From Pirellulales bacterium (GTDB taxonomy: Bacteria; Planctomycetota; Planctomycetia; Pirellulales; Thermoguttaceae), in NCBI GenBank assembly GCA_016931995.1, contig JAFGDS010000082.1:1-55788 (forward strand): a stretch of 55,788 nucleotides of DNA. The letters are read 5' to 3'. This document shows, piece after piece, positions 43,684 to 53,020 of this stretch; positions within the stretch are counted from its first letter, which is position 1; each line of letters starts with the position of its first letter. The notes beneath the pieces are model-generated. The model had not been told where the DNA came from. It ran no database searches and saw only the letters and a list, made by a program, of their open reading frames with translations. The position numbers and the translations under genes are program-made.

Positions 43684-46320
43684 TCAGTCCGCAAGCCGGG
43701 CAAACGTGAAGTCGGCGCCGTGGAAATCGACCCGCATGCGCGTCCCCTCGATCGCCTCGCGTTTGAGCAATTCGACCGCCAGCGGGTTCTGGATCTCCTG
43801 CTGGATCACGCGTCTCAGCGGCCGGGCGCCAAAGGTCGGGTCGTAACCCCGCCGGGCGATCTCGTCGATGGCCGCCTCCGTGACCTCCAATTCGACGTGT
43901 TTGGCCGCGAGCTGCCCCTGAAGCCGCTTGACTTGTAGCCGCACGATCTGGTGGATTTGCTTCGAGTCCAGCGGGTGGAAGATGATGGTCTCGTCGATCC
44001 GGTTGAGGAACTCCGGCAGGAATCGCGTCTGGAGCGCCTCCTGAACGCCCTGGCGCATTTCCTCCTCGCTTCCACCCTCCCGGGCGATTTCCTGGATCAA
44101 CTGGCTCCCGATGTTCGAGGTCATCGCAACGATCGTGTTCGTGAAGTCCACCGTGTGCCCGTGGTTATCGCTCAGCCGGCCGTCGTCGAGCACCTGGAGC
44201 AGGATGTTGAACACGTCGCGATGGGCCTTTTCGATCTCATCGAGCAGGATCACGGCGTAGGGCCGGCGTCGCACGGCCTCGGTCAGCCGGCCGCCTTCTT
44301 CGTAGCCGACGTAGCCCGGCGGGGCGCCGATCAGACGGCTCACCGTGTGTCGCTCCATGAATTCGCTCATGTCCAGCCGCACGATGGCCGTCTCGTCGTC
44401 GAACATCACTTCGGCCAGCGCCTTGCACAGCTCGGTCTTGCCCACCCCGGTGGGACCGAGGAAGAGAAACGACCCGATGGGCCGGTTCGGATCCTGCAAG
44501 CCGGAGCGGCTCCGGCGGACCGCGCCCGCCACGGCCGCCACGGCCTCGTCCTGGCCGACCAGCCGCTGGTGGATTCGCTCTTCCATCACGAGCAGTTTCG
44601 CTCGCTCGGTCTCCATCATCCGCGTGATGGGAATACCCGTCCACGCGCTGACGACTTCCGCGATTTCCTCGGGCCCAACCTCCTGGCGCAGCAGGCGGCG
44701 CCGCCCGTGGGTTTCGGCCGCGGCCGCCTCCGCCGCGTCGAGCTGCTCGGTCAGCCGCCGCCGCTCCTGATCGAGCTCGTAAAGCCGCTGGTAGTCGGCC
44801 TCGACCACGGGCTGGGCAGTGGACTGCTTCTCCTTGATCGACGCGGCAAGCTGGTTGCACTGCAACTCGACCTCGGCCAGCCGGCTGCGGATCTGGTGGA
44901 CGTCGACCAGCCCCAGCTTCTCCGCCTCCCACTGCTCGCGCAGATCGGCCAACTTCTTCTTTTGCTCGTCCATTTCGACCTGGATTTCGGCCAGCCGTTG
45001 CCGGGCGTGCTCCTCGGTCTCTTCCGAAAGTTGCCGCGCGGCCAACTCCAACTGGACCAGTCGCCGCTGCACCTGGTCGATCTCCGTCGGCACGCTCTCC
45101 AATTCCATGGCCAGCCGGCTGGTGGCTTCGTCCATCAGGTCGATGGCTTTGTCGGGCAGGAACCGGTCGGCAATGTAACGGTGGGCAAGTTGGGCCGCCT
45201 CGACCAGGGCCGAGTCCTTGATCTTGATCCCCTTGTGATGCGCTTCGTAGCGCGGCTTCAAACCCCGCAAAATCGCGATTGTGTCCTCGACCGACGGCTC
45301 GCCCACGTACACCGGCTGGAACCGCCGCTCCAGCGCCGCGTCCTTCTCGATGTGCTTGCGATATTCATCGAGCGTCGTGGCGCCGATGCAACGCAAGTCA
45401 CCCCGGGCCAGGGCCGGCTTGAGCAGATTGGCCGCGTCGCTGCCCCCTTCGGCCGCGCCCGCGCCGATCACGGTGTGCAATTCGTCGATGAACAAGATGA
45501 TCGCGCCGCCGGCGTCCTCGATTTCGCGCAACACGGCCTTGAGCCGCTCCTCGAATTCGCCGCGGTACTTCGTTCCGGCGATGAGCGCCCCAAGGTCCAG
45601 AGCCACGACGCGGCGGTTCTTGAGGCTCTCGGGCACGTCGCCCTCGACGATCCGCAGGGCAAGCCCCTCGGCGATGGCCGTCTTGCCCACGCCGGGTTCG
45701 CCGATCAGCACGGGATTGTTCTTCGTCCGGCGCGAAAGGACCTGGATCACGCGGCGGATCTCTTGGTCGCGGCCGATCACGGGATCGAGCTTTCCCCGCT
45801 GCGCCCGCTCGACCAGGTCGATCCCGTAACGGTCGAGCGCCTGGAACTTGGCCTCGGGATTCTGATCGGTTACGCGGGCGCTTCCGCGGACGCTGCGCAG
45901 GGCTTCCAGGACGTCGTTGCCCGTCACGGCGTTGAGCTTCAAGAGGTTCTTGGCCTTCGACTCCGCCTTGGTCAGGGCCAGAAGCAGGTGCTCGGTCGAG
46001 ACGAACTCGTCGCGCATGTCGGCCGCTTGGGCCGCCGCGGCGTCGAGCACGCCGCGCAGGGCCGAGCCCGCGCCCGGCGGCGACCCACCCGACGTCCTTG
46101 GTAAATGGCCCAGCTCCGATCGGACGACCTGCTCCAACTGAGCCCGATTCACGCCGATCTTATCGAGCACCGGCCCGACGACCCCGTCCTTCTCGGCCAG
46201 AAGCGCGGCCAAGAGATGCACCGGGTCGATCTCGGGGTTCCCCCGTTGGGCGGCCAGCTCCTGCGCCGCCGCGAGGGCCTCTTGCGCCTTGAGCGTCAGT
46301 TTGTCCAGTCGAAATGGCAT
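43684..46320 (-). CDS. clpB: ATP-dependent disaggregase ClpB
   Basis: An 878-residue Hsp100 chaperone that, with DnaK, threads aggregated proteins through its hexamer. The Clp_N domain occupies about 1-145 ([20 protein letters not shown]). Two AAA+ domains carry Walker A motifs GEPGVGKT (about 205) and GPTGVGKT (about 608). A long coiled-coil M-domain lies between them (about 410-525), which distinguishes ClpB from ClpA/C. Sensor and pore motifs such as [10 protein letters not shown] and GYVGYEEGG are present. ATG 46320 follows AGGA by 7 bases. It lies 228 bases downstream of coaB on the same strand, the gap being filled by two palindromic repeats. No CIRCE-like sequence is seen. Confidence 0.97.
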   Translation of the reverse strand: MPFRLDKLTLKAQEALAAAQELAAQRGNPEIDPVHLLAALLAEKDGVVGPVLDKIGVNRAQLEQVVRSELGHLPRTSGGSPPGAGSALRGVLDAAAAQAADMRDEFVSTEHLLLALTKAESKAKNLLKLNAVTGNDVLEALRSVRGSARVTDQNPEAKFQALDRYGIDLVERAQRGKLDPVIGRDQEIRRVIQVLSRRTKNNPVLIGEPGVGKTAIAEGLALRIVEGDVPESLKNRRVVALDLGALIAGTKYRGEFEERLKAVLREIEDAGGAIILFIDELHTVIGAGAAEGGSDAANLLKPALARGDLRCIGATTLDEYRKHIEKDAALERRFQPVYVGEPSVEDTIAILRGLKPRYEAHHKGIKIKDSALVEAAQLAHRYIADRFLPDKAIDLMDEATSRLAMELESVPTEIDQVQRRLVQLELAARQLSEETEEHARQRLAEIQVEMDEQKKKLADLREQWEAEKLGLVDVHQIRSRLAEVELQCNQLAASIKEKQSTAQPVVEADYQRLYELDQERRRLTEQLDAAEAAAAETHGRRRLLRQEVGPEEIAEVVSAWTGIPITRMMETERAKLLVMEERIHQRLVGQDEAVAAVAGAVRRSRSGLQDPNRPIGSFLFLGPTGVGKTELCKALAEVMFDDETAIVRLDMSEFMERHTVSRLIGAPPGYVGYEEGGRLTEAVRRRPYAVILLDEIEKAHRDVFNILLQVLDDGRLSDNHGHTVDFTNTIVAMTSNIGSQLIQEIAREGGSEEEMRQGVQEALQTRFLPEFLNRIDETIIFHPLDSKQIHQIVRLQVKRLQGQLAAKHVELEVTEAAIDEIARRGYDPTFGARPLRRVIQQEIQNPLAVELLKREAIEGTRMRVDFHGADFTFARLAD

Positions 46321-46361
46321 CCGTTTGTCCTCGCTCCTCAAAAGTGTTGCACGGCGGACCT

Positions 46362-46433
46362 GTCATCCCGAGCGCAGCGAAGGATCTCGTCAGCCTGCCA
46401 GGAACCCAGATGCTTCGCTTCGCTCGGCATGAC
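46362..46433. repeat. GTCATCC(C/T)GAGCG palindromic repeat
   Basis: Imperfect inverted repeat starting GTCATCCCGAGCGCAGCGAA and ending with TTCGCTCGGCATGAC, the same family as 15882-15950 and 52586-52649. It abuts the next repeat. Confidence 0.8.
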
Positions 46434-46438
46434 GCGAC

Positions 46439-46512
46439 TGTGGGAGGCGACTCCTGTCGCCGATCATCCCTACAAATTGGGCCTCCATCGGCGACGGGAG
46501 TTGCCTCTTACA
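46439..46512. repeat. Palindromic repeat, GGAGGCGACTCCTGTCGCC family, copy B
   Basis: Left arm 46439-46461 is identical to that of copy A (9681-9703); right arm 46490-46512 has three changes. It lies beside a GTCATCC-type repeat in the coaB-clpB gap. Confidence 0.85.
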
Positions 46513-46548
46513 AACCCTCGTTCAGTTCATCCACTCGCGTGTGAAGCA

Positions 46549-47196
46549 TTACCGTTCCTCTGGCCTTGGCGATTGGATCAGCCTCCGCTCGATCACGGCG
46601 AACACTTCCCGGGCAACGTCTTCCTTGCGGCCGGAGGAGGCGGCCAGCACGCTGCCGGCGCGGTCCAGGACTTCCACCTGGGTGTCGGCGGCGCACAATG
46701 CGGCTGGGCCGTTGAGCACGACGAGGTCTCCGTTTTTCCGCTCCAGCTTCTGCATCGCGCGGAGCCGCTCGTCCTGGGTTTCCAGGGCGAAGGCCACGAT
46801 CCACTGCGAGGTCTTGATCGCGGCGAGCGCGGCCACCACGTCGGGCGTCTCAACGAGATCGAGCACGAGCAGGGCGCCGGTTTTCGAGATCTTGTGCGCC
46901 GCCGTCTTGATCGGGCGGTAGTCGCACGGGGCGGCCACGGCCACGAGTCCGTCGCAGCCGGGGAAAACCCGCAGGCAGGCCTCGAGCATGTCTTCGGTCG
47001 AGACGACCTGGATCACCTCGGCCCCGGGGGGATAGGCGATCTCGACCGGCCCGGTGACGACGACCGCCTCGTGCCCCGCCGCCAGCGCCGCGGCGGCCAG
47101 GGCGCAACCCATCCGGCCGCTGGAAGCATTACTCAGGAACCGGACCGGATCCAAATACTGCCGCGTGGGACCGGACGTAATCAGGATGCGCGCCAT
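46549..47196 (-). CDS. coaB: Phosphopantothenate-cysteine ligase (CoaB), stand-alone
   Basis: A 215-residue enzyme of coenzyme A synthesis that joins 4'-phosphopantothenate to cysteine. The N-terminal signature ILITSGPTRQYLDPVRFLSN followed by ASSGRMGCALA is typical of CoaB, as are VTGPVEI and VAAPCDYRP. In most bacteria CoaB is fused behind CoaC; here it is separate, with coaC (47418-47954) upstream on the same strand and a 221-base gap between. It may be cotranscribed with coaC. Length fits the isolated ligase domain. Confidence 0.92.
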   Translation of the reverse strand: MARILITSGPTRQYLDPVRFLSNASSGRMGCALAAAALAAGHEAVVVTGPVEIAYPPGAEVIQVVSTEDMLEACLRVFPGCDGLVAVAAPCDYRPIKTAAHKISKTGALLVLDLVETPDVVAALAAIKTSQWIVAFALETQDERLRAMQKLERKNGDLVVLNGPAALCAADTQVEVLDRAGSVLAASSGRKEDVAREVFAVIERRLIQSPRPEER

Positions 47197-47279
47197 GGCG
47201 GGAATCCGTATCCGTGGAACGAGGCTGTTGCCTCAGCGTGTCACTGCAAAGCAACCCAAAGCCTGGCTGAAACGGAAGA

Positions 47280-47369
47280 GGAACCGCGGATGAACGCGGA
47301 TAAACGCAAATGGTTGCGATAGAACGCCCCGTGTAGGGTCCTCTTCATCCGCGTTCATCCGCGGTTTCC
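47280..47369. repeat. Palindromic CCGCGGATGAACGCGGAT repeat between coaC and coaB
   Basis: Left arm GGAACCGCGGATGAACGCGG (from 47280) and right arm TCATCCGCGTTCATCCGCGG (to about 47369) are near-perfect inverted copies about 40 bases apart. It is a dispersed bacterial palindrome; it may affect mRNA between coaC and coaB. Confidence 0.8.
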
Positions 47370-47417
47370 TTCATTTCCACAACCTGAGGCAGCCAAGCAG
47401 CGGTTGGCGACACGGCT

Positions 47418-47954
47418 CTAATCCTTCTCAAGCAGCTCGGCGAGGACGTCGAAGATGCGTTCGGGCGAGACCATGCGGCCCGGGCCGCGGGCGCCGCAAC
47501 TGAGATAGCCGTCCTCGGGATCCAGCAGCACGACGCCGTCGTCGCGAAGCTGTTGGCAGTTCCGCTGAACGGCCGGTTTCTCCCACATCCGCGCGTTCAT
47601 CGCCGGAGCGAACACCATCGGCCCGCTGAAGGACAGGTAGACCGTGCTCAATAGGTCGTCGGCCAGTCCGCAGGCGGCCTTGGCGAGGAAATTGGCGGTT
47701 GCCGGGGCGACGCACAGGACGTCGGCCTCTTGGGCCAGCTCGATGTGCGGATGGGGGCGGGGCCCGAACACCTCAAGCCCGACCGGCCGGCCGGTCAGGG
47801 CCTCGAACGTTTTGGGTCCGACGAGTTGCGTGGCTGCGTGGGTCATCACGACGGAGACGCCGGCCCCGGCCTGCACGAGCCGGCTGACCAGGGCGGCCGT
47901 CTTGTACGCGGCGATCCCGCCCGTCACGCCCACAAGCACCTCGCGACCGTTCAT
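47418..47954 (-). CDS. coaC: Phosphopantothenoylcysteine decarboxylase (CoaC), stand-alone
   Basis: A 178-residue flavoprotein that decarboxylates phosphopantothenoylcysteine. Hallmarks: [18 protein letters not shown] at the start, the active-site histidine in [20 protein letters not shown] with [15 protein letters not shown] (PxMNxxMW), and the C-terminal [13 protein letters not shown] with its redox-active Cys lid. ATG 47954 overlaps the rpoZ stop by ATGA (47951-47954), giving translational coupling. coaB follows 221 bases later across a palindrome. Confidence 0.95.
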   Translation of the reverse strand: MNGREVLVGVTGGIAAYKTAALVSRLVQAGAGVSVVMTHAATQLVGPKTFEALTGRPVGLEVFGPRPHPHIELAQEADVLCVAPATANFLAKAACGLADDLLSTVYLSFSGPMVFAPAMNARMWEKPAVQRNCQQLRDDGVVLLDPEDGYLSCGARGPGRMVSPERIFDVLAELLEKD

Positions 47955-48214
47955 AGCTTGCTGAAGTCCAACTCAGGCGGACCGCCGGCGCCGTACTTGC
48001 TCTCCGTCGTGCGGAGATTCGACTCCATGTCCAGGTAGATCTTGTCCTGCAAAATCTCCTGGATGACGATCTGCATCTTGTCGTCGGTCTTGGCGTCCAC
48101 CAGCGGGCGGCTGCCGGCGTTCAGGGCGACGAGCCGCTTCTGGATCAGCGTCGACAGGCGGAACCGTCCGCCCACCTTCTTGACGATGTGTTCTTCTCGA
48201 AGTTCGTCTAGCAT
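47951..48214 (-). CDS. rpoZ: RNA polymerase omega subunit
   Basis: An 87-residue protein matching the omega family: [20 protein letters not shown] then [20 protein letters not shown] and ILQDKIYLD. Omega binds the beta-prime subunit and helps assembly of RNA polymerase. It lies between gmk and coaC, the same neighbourhood as in many other bacteria, and overlaps coaC by ATGA. Confidence 0.92.
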   Translation of the reverse strand: MLDELREEHIVKKVGGRFRLSTLIQKRLVALNAGSRPLVDAKTDDKMQIVIQEILQDKIYLDMESNLRTTESKYGAGGPPELDFSKL

Positions 48215-48261
48215 CTTCGCGGTACTCCCTCGTTGTTTCTTCGTTCAAGCCCTGTCGTCAC

Positions 48262-48365
48262 GTGTGCCACTGGCTCTACCAGTGCGTGAACCACATGTGT
48301 GCCACTGACTTTGCCAGTGCGTGAGCCGCGGTGTGTCCCGCGCACTGGCAGAGCCAGTGGCACTC
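48262..48365. repeat. Dispersed GTGCCACTGGC repeat cluster
   Basis: Three related hairpin arms: GTGTGCCACTGGCTCTACCA from 48262, GTGTGCCACTGACTTTGCCA from 48297, and the inverted form CACTGGCAGAGCCAGTGGCA ending near 48362. It fills the gap between gmk and rpoZ. Confidence 0.8.
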
Positions 48366-48413
48366 ATAATCGACTGCTATAATTACCTGACCAAGGGACG
48401 CCGCGAGAGTCCT

Positions 48414-49007
48414 TCAAGAAGATTCCCGCGCGAGTCCGGCCAATATTGCACTCATTTCCTCGACCACCCGGTCCACGTCGTCGTTGACGATCCGGTGCTG
48501 GTACCAACCAGCCGCCTCCAGTTCGTTTCGGGCCTGGGCGAGCCGGGTCCGAATGGCTTCCTCGCTTTCCGTTTCGCGCCCGCGAAGGCGCCGTTCGAGC
48601 TCCTCGGCGGAGCCGGCGTCGACGAAAAAAGTGATGGCGTCCGGATACTGCCGCAGCACGGCCGCGGCGCCCTGCACGTCGATTTCCAAGAGCGCCGACT
48701 TCCCCGCGGCCAGTCGCGGCTCCACCTCGCCGCGAAGGGTGCCGTACCAATCCTCGCCGCCGAAAACCTGGAAACATTCGACAAACGCGTCTTCCCGCCG
48801 ACGCCGCGCAAATTCCGCGTCCGACAGAAAGTGGTAGTCCACGCCGTCCGTTTCACCCGGCCGGGGCCGGCGCGTCGTCGCCGACACGCTGCGCGCCAGC
48901 GGCACGGGCGACCGCGCGAGTAGCCGCCGCACGACCGTGCTCTTCCCGGCGCCCGAAGGCCCGGAAACCACGATCACCCTCCCGCGACCTCGACCGGCCA
49001 TTGTCAC
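48414..49007 (-). CDS. gmk: Guanylate kinase
   Basis: A 197-residue cytosolic enzyme converting GMP and ATP to GDP and ADP. P-loop GPSGAGKST at about 16-24; the GMP-binding region SATTRRPRPGETDGVDYHFL; and LLEIDVQGA are typical. The start is either GTG 49007, overlapping the yicC stop by four bases, or ATG 49001; both give essentially the same protein. It follows yicC directly, a conserved pair. Confidence 0.96.
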   Translation of the reverse strand: MTMAGRGRGRVIVVSGPSGAGKSTVVRRLLARSPVPLARSVSATTRRPRPGETDGVDYHFLSDAEFARRRREDAFVECFQVFGGEDWYGTLRGEVEPRLAAGKSALLEIDVQGAAAVLRQYPDAITFFVDAGSAEELERRLRGRETESEEAIRTRLAQARNELEAAGWYQHRIVNDDVDRVVEEMSAILAGLARESS

Positions 49008-49888
49008 TCAACGTTCTGGATCATCTCGCGGATGCGTTCCAGGACGGACTTGATCTCGATCACCTCGCGGGCGATCTGGACGTCGTTCGCCTTGGACCCG
49101 ATCGTATTCGTTTCGCGGAGCATCTCCTGCGTCAGGAAGTCAAGCTTCCGGCCCGAGCTTTCCGGCAGCGAGAGCGACGCCTCGAATTGCTCGCAGTGGC
49201 TTCGCAGGCGGACTATCTCCTCGGAGACGTCGCACCGTTCGGCGAACAAACCCACTTCGCGGATCAGGTCGCCGGGGGCAAGCGTCACCTGGAATTCGGC
49301 CACGATCCGCTCGATCCGTTCCTTGAGCCGGGCGCGGTAGCTTTCGCCCACCTGCGGGGCCTGCGCGGCGATCCGCCCGACGCACTCCAACGCCGCGCGG
49401 CAATTCGCCCGCAGATCGGCCTCCATGGCCCGGCCCTCTTCCGCCCGCATCCGCGCGAGGTTCTCGATGGCCGTTTCGAGCGTCTCGCGCACGAGCGGCC
49501 AATCGGCCTCGGCGTCGGCCACGTTGTTGATGTCCTCGTCCACCACGCCGGGCAACAGGAGCAGATTCGCCACGGGGATCTCGCCCGAGATGCCCGACAG
49601 ACCCTGCCACCGGCTCAGGCTCTGGCGGTACCGATCCAGGACGGCCGTGTTCAGTTCGTAACTCTCGGCGGAGCGGGCGCGGTGGATGCGGATCGTGGCT
49701 TGAACGGTACCGCGGCGAATGCCGCCTCGCAGGGCGGCCTCGACCAAGGGTTCCAGCATTCCGTAGCCTTCGCCACAGCGGATCGAGATCTTCACGTAGC
49801 GGCTGTTGATGGAGCGCAGCTCGACCGCGACGGTCAGGCCGTCTCGCTGGCAGTGCGCCTCGCCGAAGCCGGTCATACTCAACAGCAC
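49004..49888 (-). CDS. yicC: YicC/YloC family endoribonuclease
   Basis: A 294-residue protein. GTG 49888 gives MLLSMTGFGEA, matching the usual M-x-x-S-M-T-G-F-G start better than the internal ATG 49876; GGGGAG is about 10 bases ahead. Other family stretches include VELRSINSRYVKISIR and the C-terminal FLTQEMLRETNTIGSKANDV. By family knowledge YicC-type proteins are endoribonucleases. It overlaps gmk by four bases. Confidence 0.95.
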   Translation of the reverse strand: MLLSMTGFGEAHCQRDGLTVAVELRSINSRYVKISIRCGEGYGMLEPLVEAALRGGIRRGTVQATIRIHRARSAESYELNTAVLDRYRQSLSRWQGLSGISGEIPVANLLLLPGVVDEDINNVADAEADWPLVRETLETAIENLARMRAEEGRAMEADLRANCRAALECVGRIAAQAPQVGESYRARLKERIERIVAEFQVTLAPGDLIREVGLFAERCDVSEEIVRLRSHCEQFEASLSLPESSGRKLDFLTQEMLRETNTIGSKANDVQIAREVIEIKSVLERIREMIQNVE

Positions 49889-49942
49889 GGCCCGATTACT
49901 CCCCGAAAAGGCCCAGGAACTCCGACAATGGCTCGACCGCTC

Positions 49943-50275
49943 TTACGAATCGCCCTTGGCCGGGGCCGTGTCGCCGGCGGGTCCTTCGGTCGCGGCGCCG
50001 TCGGGATTGGCGGGGGCTTGTTGCCCCGGCGCATCGGCCATCCGCCCCCCCGGGCTCATCACCTTCACCGCGACGATCAAAAGCAGGATCCAGACCACGG
50101 CCAGCCCGACGGTGATTTTGGTGAACAGGTCGCCGGCTTTCGTGCCGAAGGCGCTCTGCCCGCCCATGCCGCCCAAGGCGCCGGCCAACCCGCCGCCCTT
50201 GCCCCGCTGCACCAGGATCACCAGGATCAGCAGGACCGCCAACAGGAACATCAACACCATGAACAGGATTTGCAT
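49943..50275 (-). CDS. secG: Protein translocase subunit SecG
   Basis: A 110-residue membrane protein with two transmembrane segments (about 3-22 and 55-73) around the motif [24 protein letters not shown], typical of SecG. The C-terminus is Ala/Pro/Gly-rich. It assists SecYEG protein export. It lies between tpiA and yicC; tpiA-secG pairing is common. Confidence 0.95.
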   Translation of the reverse strand: MQILFMVLMFLLAVLLILVILVQRGKGGGLAGALGGMGGQSAFGTKAGDLFTKITVGLAVVWILLLIVAVKVMSPGGRMADAPGQQAPANPDGAATEGPAGDTAPAKGDS

Positions 50276-50336
50276 GAGCTATTCTCTCACGAGTTCGGCG
50301 CGGGCCGAGGGCCGGCGCGTCTTGACGTGCGCGTTT

Positions 50337-51095
50337 CTAGCCAACCGCGTGGACCACGATCCCCATGAAGGCATCGACCTTGAGACTCGCCCCGCCAACC
50401 AGAGCGCCGTCGATGTTCGGCTGCGAGAGCAGATCGGCGGCGTTATCCGGCTTCACGCTCCCCCCGTATTGGATCCGGACCGATTCGGCCACGGGGGCAG
50501 TATAGCACTCGGCCATGATCCTGCGAAGATCGGCGTGGACCTCCTCGGCCTGCTCGGGCGTGGCCGTCTTGCCCGTGCCAATGGCCCAGACCGGCTCGTA
50601 GGCGATGACGATCTTCTGGAACTCGGCCGCGCCGAGCCCGGCCAACGAGCCGGAAAATTGCGTCCGGATCACGTCGAGCGTCTTGCCGGCCTCGCGCTCG
50701 GGCAAGGTCTCGCCGAGGCAGACGATCGGCGTCAAGCCGGCGGCCAGGGCCGCGAGCACCTTTTTGTTCACGTCCGCGTCGGTCTCGCCCAGGATATGAC
50801 GCCGCTCGCTGTGCCCCAGAATGACGTACCGGCAACCCAGGTCCAGGAGCATCGCCGCGCTCAACTCGCCCGTGAAGGCCCCATTGGGCTCGTGGTACAT
50901 GTTCTGCGCGCCCAGACCGACCGGTCCATTGGCCAAGACCGTGGCCACGGCGTCCAGGTAGCAGCTCGGCGGGCACACGGCCACATCCACACCCGACAGC
51001 CCGGCTGCCTGCCGAGACACCCCCTCGGCCAACGCCACGGCCGACCGCCGGTCCTGCGTCATCTTCCAATTGCCGGCAATGAACGGACGCCGCAT
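50337..51095 (-). CDS. tpiA: Triosephosphate isomerase
   Basis: A 252-residue glycolytic enzyme interconverting glyceraldehyde 3-phosphate and dihydroxyacetone phosphate. FIAGNWKM (Asn and Lys of the active site), the catalytic His in VILGHSERR, the catalytic Glu in IAYEPVWAIGTGKTATPEQA and IQYGGSVKPDNA are all present. ATG 51095 follows AAGGAG by 7 bases, preferable to TTG 51101. It is the first gene of the secG-yicC-gmk-rpoZ-coaC-coaB run. Confidence 0.98.
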   Translation of the reverse strand: MRRPFIAGNWKMTQDRRSAVALAEGVSRQAAGLSGVDVAVCPPSCYLDAVATVLANGPVGLGAQNMYHEPNGAFTGELSAAMLLDLGCRYVILGHSERRHILGETDADVNKKVLAALAAGLTPIVCLGETLPEREAGKTLDVIRTQFSGSLAGLGAAEFQKIVIAYEPVWAIGTGKTATPEQAEEVHADLRRIMAECYTAPVAESVRIQYGGSVKPDNAADLLSQPNIDGALVGGASLKVDAFMGIVVHAVG

Positions 51096-51169
51096 CGACA
51101 ATCTCCTTGCTCCGGGCCCAGCCCGACGGCCAGCTCGGCTATTCTCGCTGCCTGGAAATCAAACTTATC

Positions 51170-51198
51170 ATTATGGCGGCTATGGCGGGTTGACGCAA
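51170..51198 (-). promoter_or_regulatory. Possible sigma70-like promoter for the tpiA operon
   Basis: On the minus strand TTGCGT (51198-51193) and CATAAT (51175-51170) are 17 bases apart; the -10 matches at five of six positions, the -35 at three. It lies about 75 bases before tpiA. Confidence 0.4.
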
Positions 51199-51334
51199 GG
51201 TCCCATGGGCCAGCGGTCTCTGGGCAGATTGACCCTGGGAATCGCTCTATGTGCCGCCCAGCGGCACAAGTACCCCCCATCATGGGTGTCATATCTACAC
51301 TCGCGTGGACGTGACACCCCATCTGATTCGCCTA

Positions 51335-51362
51335 TCCACGCGAGCGAGGACACGGCGCCAAC
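51335..51362. repeat. Second copy of TCCACGC-AGCG-GGACACGGCGCC repeat
   Basis: TCCACGCGAGCGAGGACACG plus GCGCCAAC resembles 5916-5944. A related ACTCGCGTGGACGTGACAC word lies at about 51298-51316. It sits between tpiA and pheA. Confidence 0.6.
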
Positions 51363-51382
51363 TATCGAGGCGGGCGGCGACA

Positions 51383-52507
51383 CTAGTCGGCCGGGGCCAC
51401 CGAAAACGACCCGAGGATTTCGAGCCGTAGCGTCTTCTGACGCAACGCGGCGGTCGCCCGGCGGACGCGGGGGTCGGTCTCGTGGCCCTCCATCTCGACA
51501 AAGAAGAGGTACGCGCGGTCCGGGCCGGGGATGGGGAACGACTCGATCCAGGTCAAATTCACCCGGTTGCGGCGGACGATCCCCAACGCGTCGGCCAACG
51601 CGCCCGGCCGGTCTTCCAGGTGGAACATCATGGCCGTCTTGTCCTTGCCCGTTCGCGGCGCCGACTCGTGGCCGATGATCGAGAATCGCGTTGTGTTGGC
51701 GGGATTGTCCTCGATCCGCTCGGCCAGGACCTCCAGGCCGAAGTGCACGCCGGCCTGAACGCTGGCGATGGCCGCCGTGCCAGGTTTTTTCGCCGCCATC
51801 TCGGCGGCCGTCGACGTGCTGGTGACCTCGACCCCCTGCGCGTCGGGCAGGTGCTTGGCCAGCCAATTGCGGCACTGCGACAGCGCCTGCGGCTTGCTGC
51901 AGACCTCGTGGATCTCGTCGCGGCGACACCGGGCCAACAAGGCGTGACGAATCGGCAGTTCCACTTCGCCGCAGATCCGCATGGGCAGCCGGGTAAACAT
52001 GTCCAGCGTGTCGGAAACGCGGCCGTCGGTCGAGTTTTCGATCGGCACCAGGCCGAAATCCGCATGGCCCGCGTGAACCTCCTCGAACACCGCGGCGATC
52101 GTGCCGACCGGCAGGAATTCGACCTCCTGGCCGAATCGCCGCATCGCGGCCAAGTGGCTATAACTGAAATACGGCCCCAAATGGGCGATCCGCAACCGCC
52201 GCACGAGCGCCCGGCAGCCGCTTAGGATCTCCCGAAACACGGCCCGGACGGTGCCGCGGGGCATGGGCCCGACAGAGCGCGACTCGACCCAATCGAGCCA
52301 CGGTTCATCGTCGTCGGGCAGCAGTGGCTTGTCATCGGCCGGTGGTCGAGCCTGGCCGACCTGCCGGGCCAACTCCGCACGGCGGTGCAGGGCCTTGACA
52401 ATCTCCTCGTCCACCCGTTTCAGCTCGGCGCGGGCCGCCCGGGAATCGGCCGGTCGCTGGGGCCCGGTCTTCTTCGCCACCATCTTCGACACGCGTTTTT
52501 TGGCCAT
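51383..52507 (-). CDS. pheA: Bifunctional chorismate mutase/prephenate dehydratase-like P-protein
   Basis: A 374-residue protein. The prephenate dehydratase domain (about 104-280) has GPYFSYSHLAA, LVPIENSTDGRVSDT and the catalytic TRF motif at 273-275 (ANTTRF). An ACT regulatory domain follows (about 290-365) with EDRPGAL and IESFP, as used for phenylalanine feedback. The N-terminal 20-100 resembles an AroQ chorismate mutase (RAELKRVDEEIVKALHRRAE LA) but key later residues are hard to place, so mutase activity is less sure. ATG 52507 is preceded by GGGGAAG. The stretch before residue 20 is very Lys/Arg-rich. Confidence 0.92.
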   Translation of the reverse strand: MAKKRVSKMVAKKTGPQRPADSRAARAELKRVDEEIVKALHRRAELARQVGQARPPADDKPLLPDDDEPWLDWVESRSVGPMPRGTVRAVFREILSGCRALVRRLRIAHLGPYFSYSHLAAMRRFGQEVEFLPVGTIAAVFEEVHAGHADFGLVPIENSTDGRVSDTLDMFTRLPMRICGEVELPIRHALLARCRRDEIHEVCSKPQALSQCRNWLAKHLPDAQGVEVTSTSTAAEMAAKKPGTAAIASVQAGVHFGLEVLAERIEDNPANTTRFSIIGHESAPRTGKDKTAMMFHLEDRPGALADALGIVRRNRVNLTWIESFPIPGPDRAYLFFVEMEGHETDPRVRRATAALRQKTLRLEILGSFSVAPAD

Positions 52508-53020
52508 ATGGCTTCCCCTTCGCGGGGCCCTGCACTGCGAACGATTCAACTCTTGGTGGCACCCAACTTGTGCCCCCGGACGTTCGTCATCCTGAGCGAA
52601 GCGAAGGATCTGGGCCAGCGAGGAGATTCTTCGCTTCGCTCGGAATGACAGAGCATCGCTCAGGAGGACGGGAGTCGGCCCTCCCCAATTCAGACTACTC
52701 TCTTGTATCCATGCCCAGGGCGGGTGTCAACCGATCGGGCAGGGACCGCACCCCCTCGGGTTGTCTGTTTGGAAGGTGTCAAAATGGCAGTCCCTCAGCG
52801 GATGGCCATGCACCAAGCCGACCGAACCACGATGGCGGCTACGTCGCAACTCCTTTTTGGTGTATACTTTACGAGCACCGCCCGGCCGGCGGGCCGAACG
52901 GCACGCGCTTTGCAACCCCCGTCCGGGCGAGTTTCTCTACATGTCAAGAGCCGACCGAGCCGGCCACCTGGCGGCGGATCGGCCCGGCGATATCGGCTTA
53001 CGCGGAGAAAGGAGCATCCC
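52508..53020. other. Intergenic region upstream of dnaK
   Basis: Contains a GTCATCC-type repeat (52586-52649) and no convincing gene; the in-frame upstream extension of dnaK to 52703 is not conserved-looking. TATACT at 52863-52868 is a possible -10, but no good -35 is seen. No CIRCE palindrome (TTAGCACTC/GAGTGCTAA) was found. Confidence 0.5.
52586..52649. repeat. GTCATCCTGAGCG palindromic repeat
   Basis: Starts GTCATCCTGAGCGAAGCGAA and ends with TTCGCTTCGCTCGGAATGAC; imperfect inverted repeat of the family seen at 15882-15950 and 46362-46433. Confidence 0.85.

Noticed and set aside
52508-53020. CIRCE or sigma32 heat-shock promoter before dnaK
   Set aside because: Neither the CIRCE palindrome nor a convincing sigma32 -35/-10 pair is visible.
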